Below, piece by piece: positions 24,191 through 32,672 of a DNA stretch of 64,000 nucleotides. The number at the start of each line of letters is the position of its first letter. Position 1 is the stretch's first letter. Under the pieces are notes generated by a model that saw nothing but the letters and a program-made list of their open reading frames with translations, did no database searches and had not been told where the DNA came from. Both the position numbers and the translations under genes were made by a program. Source of the stretch: [Clostridium] leptum DSM 753 (GTDB lineage Bacteria; Bacillota; Clostridia; Oscillospirales; Acutalibacteraceae); the NCBI GenBank assembly GCA_000154345.1, contig DS480349.1, forward strand, positions 62,001-126,000. The letters are read 5' to 3'.

Positions 24191-25864
24191 ATGTTTCAGT
24201 TTTGTGCGGATCAATATGAGTGCTTAGAAATTTTTGCCAAAACCCAAAAAGGAGAAAAGGGAAGCGTCAGTGTTAGAAAGCTGCCGGATGGGGAGTTTCT
24301 TACCCAGCCGGCGGAAAAATACCATGCCGCTTGGCTCAAGTTCGACCTGCGGCAGGGTGCCTGTTATGAGGTGAAGCTGGAAAATGCCGAACCGGTTTAC
24401 TGTTATTTAAGCGGGAACGAAAACATTTTGGAAGAGGGCGTCCGGTTTTTAGAATTTCAAGAGCAAGGCGTGACCGCCTATACGAAGGAAAACCTGAAAA
24501 GCTTTTTTGATACGCCTTACCGGGAGCAATATCACTTTCAGGCGTATAAAAATTGGCTGAATGATCCTAATGGCCTTTGCTGGTTCCAGGGATATTATCA
24601 TATGTTTTATCAAATGAATCCGGCCTTCCAGGGCTGGGACAATATGCACTGGGGCCATGCGGCCAGCAAGGATTTGGTCCATTGGACCTATCTGCCGGTG
24701 GTTTTGGCGCCCCAGCCGGAGTTAGACGATTACCCAGAGTTTTTGGGCGGAGCGTTTTCCGGCTCCGCCTTGGTGGAAGAGGACCAGGTTTCTTTGTTTT
24801 TCACCCGTCATTTCAGCCCGACTCATGAGCGCACTAAGATAGAATACCAGTCCCGGGTAACCAGCAAGGACTTACTTCATTTTTCGCCGGAGGAAATCGT
24901 TCTGCGTATCAAGCCCAGCTGCGAAATTTCTCAGAATTTTAGAGACCCCAAGGTGTTTATAGAGGATGGCGTTTACAAGATGGTGGTCGGTTCAGGAATA
25001 TCTGAAAGCGCGGCGATGCTTCAATTCCATTCTCGAGATCAGAAAAAATGGGTTTATGACGGGCCTGTGGTTCAGGAAAACGATCCTAAGATCGGGGGAT
25101 GCTTCGAATGTCCGGATCTTTTTCAGCTGGATGGGAAAATGGTCGCGGTAGGATGCGCCTGGAAGCTAGTGCTTCCCGACGGGAGAAAGCAGACAGAGTG
25201 GTACTACATAGGAGAACGAAAGGACGGCTGCCAATTGGCAGTGGAGAGCAAGCGGATTTATGATTTTGGTACGAATTTTTACGCGATCCAGTCTTTTGAG
25301 CATCAGGGTCGCAGAATTGCCGTCGGCTGGGTTGCGGATAATTATAAAGAACACGTGGAGGCTGAAAACGGCGCTTACGGCAGCATGGGGCTGCCCAGGG
25401 AGCTTCGTGTTAAAGAAGACAGGCTGATTCAAAAGCCTGTTGAGGAAATTTATTCCCTGTTGGGAGAGACTGTTTTGCGGGAAAGCGGAAAACAGCAGGT
25501 TTGCTGTGAAGTGCCTGGAAACAGCTATTGGGCAAAGGTTTCTCTTAGTAAGCCCGGAGATTTTTCCATTTCGCTTGGTGAGGAGGACGGCAGGAGCATC
25601 CGTCTGGAGTGCGTCAATGGAGTTACCGGATTAAGAACTCAAGGAGTAAAATCAGAAAATATCGGCTTTGTCTCAGATGTAGAGAAAGTTACTGAAATCG
25701 AGATTTTTGTGGACAGACGGCTGGTAGAAGTGTATTTAAACGGCGGCGAGGGTGCCGGCGCGAAATTGTTTTATCAGCATACAAAGGATGGACGCTTTGC
25801 GGCCCAATTTGAGGAAAATATTTTGCAGGATGTCCAGGTGCGTCAGATGAATAGCGCCTGGTAA
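24191..25864 (+). CDS. GH32 beta-fructosidase (sucrose-6-phosphate hydrolase/fructanase type)
   Basis: A 557-residue intracellular glycoside hydrolase (no signal peptide). The catalytic triad motifs of clan GH-J are visible: nucleophile Asp125 in NWLNDPNG, transition-state Asp252 in FRDPK, and acid/base Glu306 in FECPDLF. The C-terminal third is the beta-sandwich domain (VDRRLVEVYLNGG). It hydrolyses terminal beta-fructosyl bonds in sucrose, sucrose 6-phosphate or short fructans. The start is ATG 24191, with GGAGGAAGG eight to ten bases upstream, rather than the in-frame ATG 24167. It follows the binding-protein gene and closes the island; a terminator lies at 25871-25902. Whether its sugar is also the glycyl-radical pathway substrate is open. 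Confidence 0.93.
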   Translation: MFQFCADQYECLEIFAKTQKGEKGSVSVRKLPDGEFLTQPAEKYHAAWLKFDLRQGACYEVKLENAEPVYCYLSGNENILEEGVRFLEFQEQGVTAYTKENLKSFFDTPYREQYHFQAYKNWLNDPNGLCWFQGYYHMFYQMNPAFQGWDNMHWGHAASKDLVHWTYLPVVLAPQPELDDYPEFLGGAFSGSALVEEDQVSLFFTRHFSPTHERTKIEYQSRVTSKDLLHFSPEEIVLRIKPSCEISQNFRDPKVFIEDGVYKMVVGSGISESAAMLQFHSRDQKKWVYDGPVVQENDPKIGGCFECPDLFQLDGKMVAVGCAWKLVLPDGRKQTEWYYIGERKDGCQLAVESKRIYDFGTNFYAIQSFEHQGRRIAVGWVADNYKEHVEAENGAYGSMGLPRELRVKEDRLIQKPVEEIYSLLGETVLRESGKQQVCCEVPGNSYWAKVSLSKPGDFSISLGEEDGRSIRLECVNGVTGLRTQGVKSENIGFVSDVEKVTEIEIFVDRRLVEVYLNGGEGAGAKLFYQHTKDGRFAAQFEENILQDVQVRQMNSAW

Positions 25865-25870
25865 AGAAAA

Positions 25871-25902
25871 AGCTGCGGGAGTTTCTGCTCCCGCGGCTTT
25901 TT
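25871..25902 (+). terminator. Intrinsic terminator after the GH32 gene
   Basis: Stem AGCTGCGGGAG/CTCCCGCGGCT (11 bp, one T-G pair) with a six-base loop and a TTTTTCCTTT tail. It marks the right end of the catabolic island. Confidence 0.85.
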
Positions 25903-25917
25903 CCTTTCCGCGTTTTA

Positions 25918-25926
25918 TGTTATAAT
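25918..25926 (+). promoter_or_regulatory. Extended -10 element upstream of the DNA-repair genes
   Basis: TGTTATAAT is a perfect extended -10, but no clear -35 lies 16-18 bases upstream. It would give a leader of about 150 bases before the ogt start, in which I see no reading frame with a ribosome site. Confidence 0.4.
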
Positions 25927-26082
25927 GAAAAACAGCGAAGAGGATATTTCTTACATCATTTTGGGAAAAAACAGCTTTCCGGAAATTTATTTGCCGAGTG
26001 AGGAAGATCTATTTTAGAATGTGAAAGCTGTATGGCGCGGCGTTCTGCCGCAGAGTAAAATCGTGCGGAGAGGACGGATACT

Positions 26083-26577
26083 ATGAAAAAGTACATAAGC
26101 AGTACCTTTGAAATCGGGCAAATTGTAATGATAGAGGAGGAAGGCTCTTTAACGAATTTGTTCATTCCTGGTGAGAACCGGACTTCAGCAAAGAGGCAAA
26201 AAGAAAATGCCGTAGAGGAGGAAACTCCGGTTTTGCGGAAGGCAAAAGAGGAGCTGAGAGAATATTTCTCTGGAAAGCGAACCAGCTTTACCGTTCCTTT
26301 AGCGCCTAAAGGAACGCCGTTTCAGCAATTGGTTTGGAACGCTTTGCTGGAGATTCCCTATGGAGAAACTAGGACCTATCGGCAGATTGCTGAAAAGACC
26401 GGAAATCCTAAGGCGTGCAGGGCGGTAGGAGCGGCCAATAGCCGAAATCCTATTTGGATTATGATACCCTGCCATCGGGTAATAGGAAAAGACGGCGGTC
26501 TGACGGGATATGCCGGGGGATTGGATAAAAAATCTTTTTTACTGGATTTGGAGAGAAAAAACAGTGGGGAGAAATGA
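26083..26577 (+). CDS. ogt: Methylated-DNA--protein-cysteine S-methyltransferase
   Basis: A 164-residue suicide repair protein that removes O6-alkyl groups from guanine. The active-site motif PCHRV carries the acceptor Cys130. It is preceded by the DNA-binding wing (YGETRTYRQIAEKTGNPKACRAVGAANSRNP) with the Arg finger, and followed by GLTGYAGGLDKKSFLLDLE. The N-terminal half is short and divergent, as in other Ogt proteins. It overlaps the start of the AlkD-like gene by 14 bases, so alkylation repair is encoded as a coupled pair, and a GNAT gene is coupled further downstream. Start ATG 26083 with GAGAGGAC upstream. Confidence 0.93.
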   Translation: MKKYISSTFEIGQIVMIEEEGSLTNLFIPGENRTSAKRQKENAVEEETPVLRKAKEELREYFSGKRTSFTVPLAPKGTPFQQLVWNALLEIPYGETRTYRQIAEKTGNPKACRAVGAANSRNPIWIMIPCHRVIGKDGGLTGYAGGLDKKSFLLDLERKNSGEK

Positions 26578-27280
26578 TGAGATTCGAAACCGGCTGGAAA
26601 GCTTAGCCGAACCGGAATTTCAGCGGTTTGCCAGTTCGCTGATCCCGGATTTAAAACCAGGTTTTCTGTTGGGAGTACGGCTGCCGAAGCTGAGAAAAAT
26701 TTCCAGGGAAATTGCCGGGAATGATCCGCAGGGCTATCTAAAAGAGGCAAGATCTGATTCTTTTGAGGAAATTATGCTCCAGGGTATGGTGATCGGCTGT
26801 ATTCCAGGAAAACCGGAGCAGGTTTTTCCTCTGATCGAGGACTTTTTGCCTAAAATTGATAATTGGTCTATCTGCGACAGCTTTTGCAGCTCTTTGAAAA
26901 TAGCCCGGGAATACCCGGAAGCGACATGGAAGCTTTTGCGGCCGCTGTTTCAGGATCAACGTGCCTATTATGTCCGTTTCGCGGTGGTAATGGCTATTTT
27001 TTATTTTATCCAGAAGCCCTATCTGCCGGAGATTTTTGCTTTTTTAGATGAGATTTCCCTGGATTCCTATTATGTGAGGATGGCGGTTGCGTGGGCGGTA
27101 TCCATCTGCTTTCGGGAGTTCCCGGAGGAAACCATGACTTACCTGGAGACTGCCGCATTGGATCAGTTTACCTATGAAAAGTCTTTGCAAAAAATCACGG
27201 AGTCCTTAAAAACAGATGCAAAAACCAAGGCGTTGATCCGTGAAATGAAACGGAAAAAGCGGGATAGTGAAGAAAGATGA
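26564..27280 (+). CDS. DNA alkylation repair protein, AlkD-like HEAT-repeat glycosylase
   Basis: A 238-residue all-helical protein of the AlkC/AlkD family. The hallmark IDNWSICDSFCSSLK (Trp and Asp lining the base-excision site) and AVVMAIFYFI/YYVRMAVAWAVSICF HEAT helices are present. AlkD-type enzymes excise N3- and N7-alkyl purines. GTG 26564 is the only sensible start: it lies within the ogt end, and upstream in-frame codons would read deep into ogt. The stop overlaps the next gene (ATGA). The pairing with ogt gives two complementary alkylation-repair activities on one message. Confidence 0.9.
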   Translation: MGRNDEIRNRLESLAEPEFQRFASSLIPDLKPGFLLGVRLPKLRKISREIAGNDPQGYLKEARSDSFEEIMLQGMVIGCIPGKPEQVFPLIEDFLPKIDNWSICDSFCSSLKIAREYPEATWKLLRPLFQDQRAYYVRFAVVMAIFYFIQKPYLPEIFAFLDEISLDSYYVRMAVAWAVSICFREFPEETMTYLETAALDQFTYEKSLQKITESLKTDAKTKALIREMKRKKRDSEER

Positions 27281-27801
27281 ATATGATTTTTGAAACAGAG
27301 CGGTTATTTGCCAGAAAATTAACCAAGGATGATTTCGGGAGCCTATGCAGAATTTTGCAGGATCCAGAGGTAATGTACGCTTATGAGCACGCTTTCAGCG
27401 ATGCGGAGGTAAACAGCTGGCTGGAGCGGCAGCTAAAGCGGTATGTGACGGATGGGTTCGGCTTATGGGCGGTGATCCTGAAAGAAACCGAAAGCATGAT
27501 CGGGCAGTGCGGCCTGACCATGCAGGATTGGAACGGGAAAATGGTGCCGGAGATCGGCTATTTATTTGAAAAAGCTTACTGGCACCGGGGCTATGCGTCC
27601 GAAGCGGCGAAGGGATGCAAAGAATACGCGTTTCAGTCTTTGAAGCTTCCCCGGGTTTATTCTATTATCCGGGATAATAATCTGCCCTCTCAAAGGGTGG
27701 CGGAGAGAAATGGCATGAAGCTTTGCGGAAGCCTGGTGAAGCATTATTACGGTCTGGACATGGCTCATTTGGTTTTTTGTGTGGAGAATATACACCGCTA
27801 G
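27277..27801 (+). CDS. GNAT family N-acetyltransferase, RimJ/RimL-like
   Basis: A 174-residue acetyltransferase of the ribosomal-protein/aminoglycoside type. It opens with FETERLFARKLTKDDF, has EIGYLFEKAYWHRGYASEA (the Arg-Gly-x-Gly/Ala CoA loop), and ends with NLPSQRVAERNGMKLCG, all landmarks of the RimJ/RimL group. The ATG overlaps the stop of the AlkD-like gene by four bases. Its link to DNA repair is positional only. The acetylated target is unknown. Confidence 0.88.
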   Translation: MNMIFETERLFARKLTKDDFGSLCRILQDPEVMYAYEHAFSDAEVNSWLERQLKRYVTDGFGLWAVILKETESMIGQCGLTMQDWNGKMVPEIGYLFEKAYWHRGYASEAAKGCKEYAFQSLKLPRVYSIIRDNNLPSQRVAERNGMKLCGSLVKHYYGLDMAHLVFCVENIHR

Positions 27802-28038
27802 GCAAAACTGCCGGCGCAAATACTTCAATTTACCAGGAGAATGATCTGAATTATTTCCCGTTGTCCCGTTGACTTTTGCAGGATATACTTAAAAATATGA
27901 ATTGCAAAGACGCGATTTATGTGCTGAAAAGCTGACCCCAAGGCAAGATGCTTTTCTTGGACCCTTGCTGTCTGGAAATTTGTTTCAAACAGCAAGGCGC
28001 CGGAAAAACAAGAAAATAAAATAGGAGGATTTGAAGAC

Positions 28039-29004
28039 ATGGAAAAGATCAAATGGGGCGTTTTGGGCTGTGCCGGAATCGCCGCGGAGCAAACCATTCC
28101 CGCGATGCAGCAGGCGGAAAACGCAGAGCTTTATGGAATCGCCAGCAGAGGATTGGAAAAAGCAGAGGCGTTTCAGAAGCGTTTTGGCTTTGCGAAGGCT
28201 TATGACAGCTATGAAGCGCTGCTGGATGATCCCCAGGTTCAGGCGGTTTATATCCCGCTGCCCAACAGCCTCCATGGCGAGTGGGTACGGAAAGCGGCGG
28301 CGAAGGGAAAGCATGTGCTTTGTGAAAAGCCTCTTTCTGGCAGCGCTAAGGATGTAGAGGATATTATCCGCTGCTGTGATGAGGCCGGAGTGGTTTTCAT
28401 GGAGGCTTTTGCGTATCTTCACAGCCCGATTATTCAGGAGATTAAGAAAACGGTGCAGAGCGGAGCGATCGGTAAGGTCACTATGGCGGAGGCCGCTTTC
28501 TTTATCGTGCCGCCGAAGCCGGAGGATATCCGCTGGAAAAAGGAAACTCTAGGCGGCGGCGTTTACGACGTGGGATGCTATCCTATCAGCCTCTTTTTGA
28601 ATCTGTTCGAGGAGGCGCCTGAGGAGATCAAGGCCGCCGCTCATTTTACCGGCCAGGGAGTGGACGATTTTGCCGGGATGTATTTTGGCTATGCGGATGG
28701 AAAGAAGCTGAGTATTTCCTGTGGAATGTGCACCAGCCAGCGGGCGGATCGGTTCTATTTGTACGGCACGGAGGGGACGCTGGAAGCACCGATTCCCTAT
28801 AACGCCAAAGGGGCTTTGCATTATTCTATCGTGCGTGGAGATGTGGTGACTACTAAAACCATGCAGGTGGAGGATAACTATAAGCTGGAAATAGAACAGC
28901 TTGGCCGGTGTGTGCTGAATGGGGAAAAGCCCTGGGTCAGCCATCGGTTCTCCATTGAGAACGCTAAAATTATAGACCGGGTTTTGGAAGCTATCGGCTA
29001 TTAA
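28039..29004 (+). CDS. Gfo/Idh/MocA family oxidoreductase (dihydrodiol/D-xylose dehydrogenase-like)
   Basis: A 321-residue NAD(P)-dependent dehydrogenase with Rossmann loop GCAGIA, catalytic Lys in LCEKPLSG, and GGGVYDVGCYPI in place of the usual GGxxxDxGxH, where Tyr/Pro substitution is typical of dihydrodiol and xylose dehydrogenases. The GIAAEQTIPAMQQAENAELYGIASR opening is characteristic of this branch. It starts at ATG 28039 after ATAGGAGG and is followed 14 bases later by the UPF0303 gene; both end at the terminator at 29499-29537. In the 27802-28038 gap an inverted repeat CTTGCTGT/ACAGCAAG is visible but no gene. Substrate unknown, probably an aldose. Confidence 0.87.
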   Translation: MEKIKWGVLGCAGIAAEQTIPAMQQAENAELYGIASRGLEKAEAFQKRFGFAKAYDSYEALLDDPQVQAVYIPLPNSLHGEWVRKAAAKGKHVLCEKPLSGSAKDVEDIIRCCDEAGVVFMEAFAYLHSPIIQEIKKTVQSGAIGKVTMAEAAFFIVPPKPEDIRWKKETLGGGVYDVGCYPISLFLNLFEEAPEEIKAAAHFTGQGVDDFAGMYFGYADGKKLSISCGMCTSQRADRFYLYGTEGTLEAPIPYNAKGALHYSIVRGDVVTTKTMQVEDNYKLEIEQLGRCVLNGEKPWVSHRFSIENAKIIDRVLEAIGY

Positions 29005-29018
29005 CCGGAGGGGAAAGC

Positions 29019-29486
29019 ATGAACGATATTTTGAGGATGGTTACAAAGCAGGAGGAGCTTTTGCGGTTTGACAGCTTCTCCAATGACGATGCCTTCGCCT
29101 TAGGCTGTCTTCTTGTCAAGCATGGAAAAAAGTTTGGTCCTGCGGCGGTGGAGGTTAGTATTAATGGATTGGCTTTATTTCGGAATTTTCCAAACGGAAC
29201 CAATCAGGAGAATGGCGTTTGGCTGGCGGCAAAGCGAAATTTAGTTAACGCCAGGGGAAGAAGCTCTTACGGCTCTTTCCTGGAGGCTCAGAAACAGGGA
29301 AAGACACTGACTGATTGGAAGATGCTTCCGGAAACGGAGTATGCTCTTTGCGGCGGAGGTTTTCCCATTCGGCTGAAAAACGGAGCGCTGATCGGTACGG
29401 CATGTGTTTCAGGCTTGCCCCATGAGCTGGACCATCAAACCCTGGTGGATGGAATTTCTGAATTTTTAGGTGTGACTGTGGAATAA
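29019..29486 (+). CDS. UPF0303/HbpS-like heme-degrading-domain protein
   Basis: A 155-residue single-domain protein of the DUF336/UPF0303 family, the fold of the heme-binding HbpS. Conserved features include DDAFALGCLLVKHG, VEVSINGLALFRN, and GGGFPIRLKNGALIGTACVSGLPHELDH, the glycine-rich core of the family. The biochemical role of UPF0303 proteins is unproven; HbpS relatives bind heme or act as accessory sensors. It is the second gene of a two-gene unit with a Gfo/Idh oxidoreductase, where such proteins are frequently found. Start ATG 29019 with GGAGGGG upstream. Confidence 0.85.
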   Translation: MNDILRMVTKQEELLRFDSFSNDDAFALGCLLVKHGKKFGPAAVEVSINGLALFRNFPNGTNQENGVWLAAKRNLVNARGRSSYGSFLEAQKQGKTLTDWKMLPETEYALCGGGFPIRLKNGALIGTACVSGLPHELDHQTLVDGISEFLGVTVE

Positions 29487-29498
29487 AATATAAGCTAC

Positions 29499-29537
29499 AA
29501 AAAAGAAAGCGCAGCATTTCGCTGCGCTTTCTTTTTT
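29499..29537 (+). terminator. Bidirectional intrinsic terminator
   Basis: A 17-bp perfect stem AAAAAAGAAAGCGCAGC (29499-29515) pairing with 29521-29537, with a five-base loop and T/A flanks, directly after the UPF0303 gene. Confidence 0.9.
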
Positions 29538-30030
29538 AGAAAAGGAGGGTTATGAAAAATTGAAAAGGTGTATGAATAAACCTTCTGAAGAAGGATTGTT
29601 GTTGGTCTGTGTGCCCGGGAGTCAACCGGCTTTCCAACGCACACAGTAAAATTACGAAATGTTTTTCGTTCTTGGAATGATTATAGTATAGGGAAAGAAT
29701 GTGTACACAGATTTAACACAATGGGAAAATTATGCGAAGGTTTTGTCAAGAAATTGTAAAATCACCGGGTGCTTTACTTTCCAAATAGCCTCGTACAATG
29801 AAATAAAAAAGTATGATCTATTGATGTCTCCCTAGAAAACGCGTGACCCAGCCCTTTGCATATCATGGCTGGCGGCTGATGTGGACAGCTTACATTTCAA
29901 TAAGGCATTTTCCCCTGCCGGGGTGTTTTTCTGCGCCTTATTCGGCGGGCGCTTCGCGCCTGCTCTAAAGAGAAATCACTTTTCCTTATTTATCCGACCC
30001 CAGAGCCTTGCCAGGCGTCACTGGACAAAA
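29538..30030. other. Intergenic region with no credible gene
   Basis: About 490 bases between convergent units. A ribosome-site-like AAGGAGGG precedes a three-codon frame (ATG AAA AAT TGA, 29552), and a 25-codon frame starts at 29572; neither resembles a known protein. GC-rich short hairpins (CCAGCC/GGCTGG near 29849-29874) are present without a U-tract. It may be a decayed gene or regulatory spacer. Confidence 0.4.
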
Positions 30031-30066
30031 GGAAACGGACGGAGGCAATGCGCTCCGTCCGTTTCC
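30031..30066 (-). terminator. Intrinsic terminator of the malate operon
   Basis: A perfect 14-bp stem GGAAACGGACGGAG/CTCCGTCCGTTTCC with an eight-base loop. On the minus strand it is followed by TTTTGT. It lies 34 bases past the malic enzyme stop. Confidence 0.85.
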
Positions 30067-30099
30067 CGGTATTTCAGTTTATAGGAGATAGGTATAAGC

Positions 30100-31272
30100 T
30101 TAAATTCTGGCGACGCCTGTTTCATGAGCCGCCTTGATAACCGCTTCAGCCACAACCTTGGCGATTCGTTTATCCAAAGCGTTGGGGAGGATATATTCCT
30201 CATTCAGCTCGTCTTCACGGACTAAGGAGGCCAAAGCATAGGAGGTTGCCACTTTCATTTCCTCGTTGATGCAGGAGGCACGGCAGTCCAGAGCGCCGCG
30301 GAAAATCCCCGGAAACGCCATGACATTGTTGATCTGATTGGGAAAATCGCTGCGTCCAGTGCCCACCACTCTCGCGCCGGCGGCTTTGGCGGCGTCAGGC
30401 ATGATTTCCGGTGTGGGGTTTGCCATAGCGAAAACGATCGGATCGGCAGCCATGGTTTTGATCATCTCTGGAGTCAGCACATTGGGAGCGGAAACGCCGA
30501 AGAACACGTCCGCGCCCTGCAGTGCGTCAGCCAGAGTTCCTCTCTTATGCTCCCGGTTGGTGAGCTCAGCCATTTCAGCCTGGGCGGGATTTAATTCCTC
30601 CATCCCCTCGTCGATAATGCCGAAACGATCTACCATGATCAGGTTTTTCAGCCCTAGGTTCATGAGGTGCTTACCGATGGCGATTCCGGCGGAGCCAGCG
30701 CCGTTCAACACGGCACGGACAGAGGAAAGCTCCTTGCCGACCACCTTCAAAGCGTTGATAAACGCAGCGGCCACCACGATAGCGGTGCCGTGCTGATCGT
30801 CATGGAACACTGGAATATCGCAGATTTCCTTTAATTTTCTTTCTACTTCAAAACAGCGGGGGGCGGAGATATCCTCCAAATTGATGCCGCCAAAGCTGCC
30901 TGAGATCAAATAAATCGTCCGCACCAGCTCGTCGACATCCTTGGAACGGATGCAGATGGGGAACGCGTCCACATTGGCGAACTCTTTAAACAGAGCGCAT
31001 TTTCCCTCCATTACCGGCATACCGGCTTCAGGTCCGATATCGCCGAGGCCCAGTACGGCGGTGCCGTCGGTGATGACGGCCACTAGGTTGTGGCGGCGGG
31101 TAAGGTCATAGGATTTGTTGTAGTCCTTCTGGATTTCCAGGCAAGGCTCCGCCACACCGGGAGTATACGCCAAAGACAAATCCTCTCTGGTGTTGATGGG
31201 AGCGCGGGAAATCACCTCGATTTTTCCGCCCCATTCATAATGCTTCTGTAAAGATTCTTCACGTATATTCAT
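30100..31272 (-). CDS. NAD(P)-dependent malic enzyme
   Basis: A 390-residue cytosolic enzyme that decarboxylates malate to pyruvate. The short bacterial form is clear: YTPGVAEPCLEI, TDGTAVLGLGDIGPEAGMPVMEGKCALFKEFANVDAFPI (malate and metal site), FHDDQHGTAIV, and the NAD loop GAGSAGIAIGKHL. It is the last gene of a two-gene operon, 17 bases after the malate/lactate dehydrogenase, so the pair can move carbon between oxaloacetate, malate and pyruvate, or run a related 2-hydroxyacid route. The operon leader contains a conditional-looking terminator (32446-32482), and a GlpP-family antiterminator gene lies directly upstream. The terminator is at 30031-30066. Confidence 0.95.
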   Translation of the reverse strand: MNIREESLQKHYEWGGKIEVISRAPINTREDLSLAYTPGVAEPCLEIQKDYNKSYDLTRRHNLVAVITDGTAVLGLGDIGPEAGMPVMEGKCALFKEFANVDAFPICIRSKDVDELVRTIYLISGSFGGINLEDISAPRCFEVERKLKEICDIPVFHDDQHGTAIVVAAAFINALKVVGKELSSVRAVLNGAGSAGIAIGKHLMNLGLKNLIMVDRFGIIDEGMEELNPAQAEMAELTNREHKRGTLADALQGADVFFGVSAPNVLTPEMIKTMAADPIVFAMANPTPEIMPDAAKAAGARVVGTGRSDFPNQINNVMAFPGIFRGALDCRASCINEEMKVATSYALASLVREDELNEEYILPNALDKRIAKVVAEAVIKAAHETGVARI

Positions 31273-31289
31273 AGCAAATCAGTCCTTAA

Positions 31290-32402
31290 TTAGTCTTCAA
31301 AGGGGAACTTGTATTGAGTCAGACCTAATTCATCCCGAACGGCGATCAATTCCTTCTGAACAGCGTCATTAATCGGTACGCCGCTGTCTTTTCTCTTCTG
31401 CCAGACCAGGTATTCTTTTTCGCCGGCAGTGTAGATTCTCTCGGCGCCAGGCGCCTTTTCGGAATTTCTTAGGTCTCTCAGGATGTCTCCAGCGGTCTTT
31501 TTGAAGGCTTCCAGACCCATAAAGGCCTCGGTATCGATAGCGATAAAGAAATGACCCAGATGGAAGGGGATTTTTTCCTTGTTGGGGCCGATGCCGGACA
31601 ATGCCCGCAGGAAATTGCCTTGCTGTAAAGCGGCGGAAAGGATCTCCACTACTGTAGCGTAGCCGTAGCCCTTATAGCCGGCTAAATCCTCGCCAATGCC
31701 GCCTAAAGGCGCTAACGCGGCCTTGCCTGTATTCAGATCGTCGAGGATTTCTACAGAATCGGTGAGGGCCTCGCCGTTTCTGCCAATGACCTGGCCGGCG
31801 GGAGTGTCCTTGCCGATACGGGCGTAGTATTCGATTTTACCTCTCTGCACAATGGAGGTGGCGCAGTCTAATACAAAAGGAAATTCCTCGTCGGTAGGCA
31901 TACCGAAAGTAAGGGGATTGGTTCCCAGCATATTTTCCACACCGAAGGTAGGTGCGATAGAGGGGCGGGCGTTGGTGCCGGTAATACCGATCATGCCGGC
32001 GTCGGTAGCCATGGTGGCGTAATATCCGGCGATACCATAATGGCAGGAATTTCTGGCGACAACCATACCCATGCCATACTTTTTGGCTTTTTCAATCGCC
32101 ATGGTCATGGCCTTGTAGCCGACTACCTGGCCCATACCGTCGTGTCCATCCACTACAGCGGTGGCGGCGAAGTCCTTGATTACTTCAAATTCCGTGACAG
32201 GCTTCTGGATTCCGGCCTTGATGCGGTCCAGATAGATGGGCTTAAAACGGTTGACGCCATGGGATTCGATTCCCCGCTTGTCAGATTCCAGCAGGATATC
32301 AGCGCAGATTTCAGCGTCTTTTCTGGGAATGCCGTAGCCTACAAAAGCGTCGGTCACAAAGCTGGTGATGGTTTTCCAATCCACGATATTCGTTTTCGCC
32401 AT
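31290..32402 (-). CDS. Malate/L-lactate (2-hydroxyacid) dehydrogenase, Ldh/MdhII family
   Basis: A 370-residue NAD(P)-dependent dehydrogenase of the archaeal-type malate/ureidoglycolate/sulfolactate family, not the Rossmann-type Mdh. The fold-specific sequence is seen in ESDKRGIESHGVNRF (catalytic His), NSCHYGIAGYYATMA, GTNPLTFGMPTDEEFPFVLDCATS, and LAGYKGYGYATVVEILSAAL. It reversibly oxidises a 2-hydroxy acid; with malic enzyme downstream, malate is the probable substrate. Start ATG 32402 with TAGGAGGAAG upstream. The messenger begins at the promoter 32512-32540 and passes a terminator hairpin 45 bases before the ribosome site. Confidence 0.92.
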   Translation of the reverse strand: MAKTNIVDWKTITSFVTDAFVGYGIPRKDAEICADILLESDKRGIESHGVNRFKPIYLDRIKAGIQKPVTEFEVIKDFAATAVVDGHDGMGQVVGYKAMTMAIEKAKKYGMGMVVARNSCHYGIAGYYATMATDAGMIGITGTNARPSIAPTFGVENMLGTNPLTFGMPTDEEFPFVLDCATSIVQRGKIEYYARIGKDTPAGQVIGRNGEALTDSVEILDDLNTGKAALAPLGGIGEDLAGYKGYGYATVVEILSAALQQGNFLRALSGIGPNKEKIPFHLGHFFIAIDTEAFMGLEAFKKTAGDILRDLRNSEKAPGAERIYTAGEKEYLVWQKRKDSGVPINDAVQKELIAVRDELGLTQYKFPFED

Positions 32403-32445
32403 GTTTCTTCCTCCTAAAATGGTTTATGGTTTCATGGAGAAGCAT

Positions 32446-32482
32446 AAAAAAAGCGCACTACTCCAAAACGGAATAGCGCACT
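32446..32482 (-). terminator. Leader terminator (candidate antitermination site) of the malate operon
   Basis: In the minus-strand RNA a 13-bp stem (AGTGCGCTATTCC with GGAGTAGTGCGCT, including three G-U pairs) around a five-base loop is followed by seven U. The three G-U pairs would be C-A mismatches on the plus strand, so the structure is built for the minus-strand transcript. It lies between the promoter (32512-32540) and the dehydrogenase start. The leader begins GGAAGCA and TGCTTC follows the U-tract, which offers an alternative pairing. Confidence 0.8.
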
Positions 32483-32511
32483 CTCAATACTCTCTCTGTG
32501 CTTCCAAGTTT

Positions 32512-32540
32512 ATTATAACAGGTTCTGGTAAATTAATCAA
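32512..32540 (-). promoter_or_regulatory. Promoter of the malate dehydrogenase/malic enzyme operon
   Basis: On the minus strand TTGATT (32540-32535), 17 bases, TATAAT (32517-32512), with TGT upstream. CTGTTATAATAAACTTGGAAG matches the prs promoter segment CTGTTATAATAAATTTGAAAG at all but two positions, including transcribed bases. Confidence 0.8.
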
Positions 32541-32672
32541 TCATTTTTTTGCTTTTTTTATAACATCCCGCCTTTCTCCGGCCTTTTGCCAAAGCCTTTG
32601 CGGGAACGCGGACACTCAGAAAATGATGGGCCGCTAAGATGGAATGAAAGCGCGGCGGTAAAGCAGGCAATT

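Noticed and set aside
29572..29649. 25-codon reading frame after the UPF0303 terminator
   Set aside because: No ribosome site, no resemblance to a known protein, and it lies in an AT-rich decayed-looking spacer.
29881..30084. 67-codon plus-strand frame ahead of the malate operon terminator
   Set aside because: It has no ribosome site, overlaps the terminator stem and resembles no known protein.
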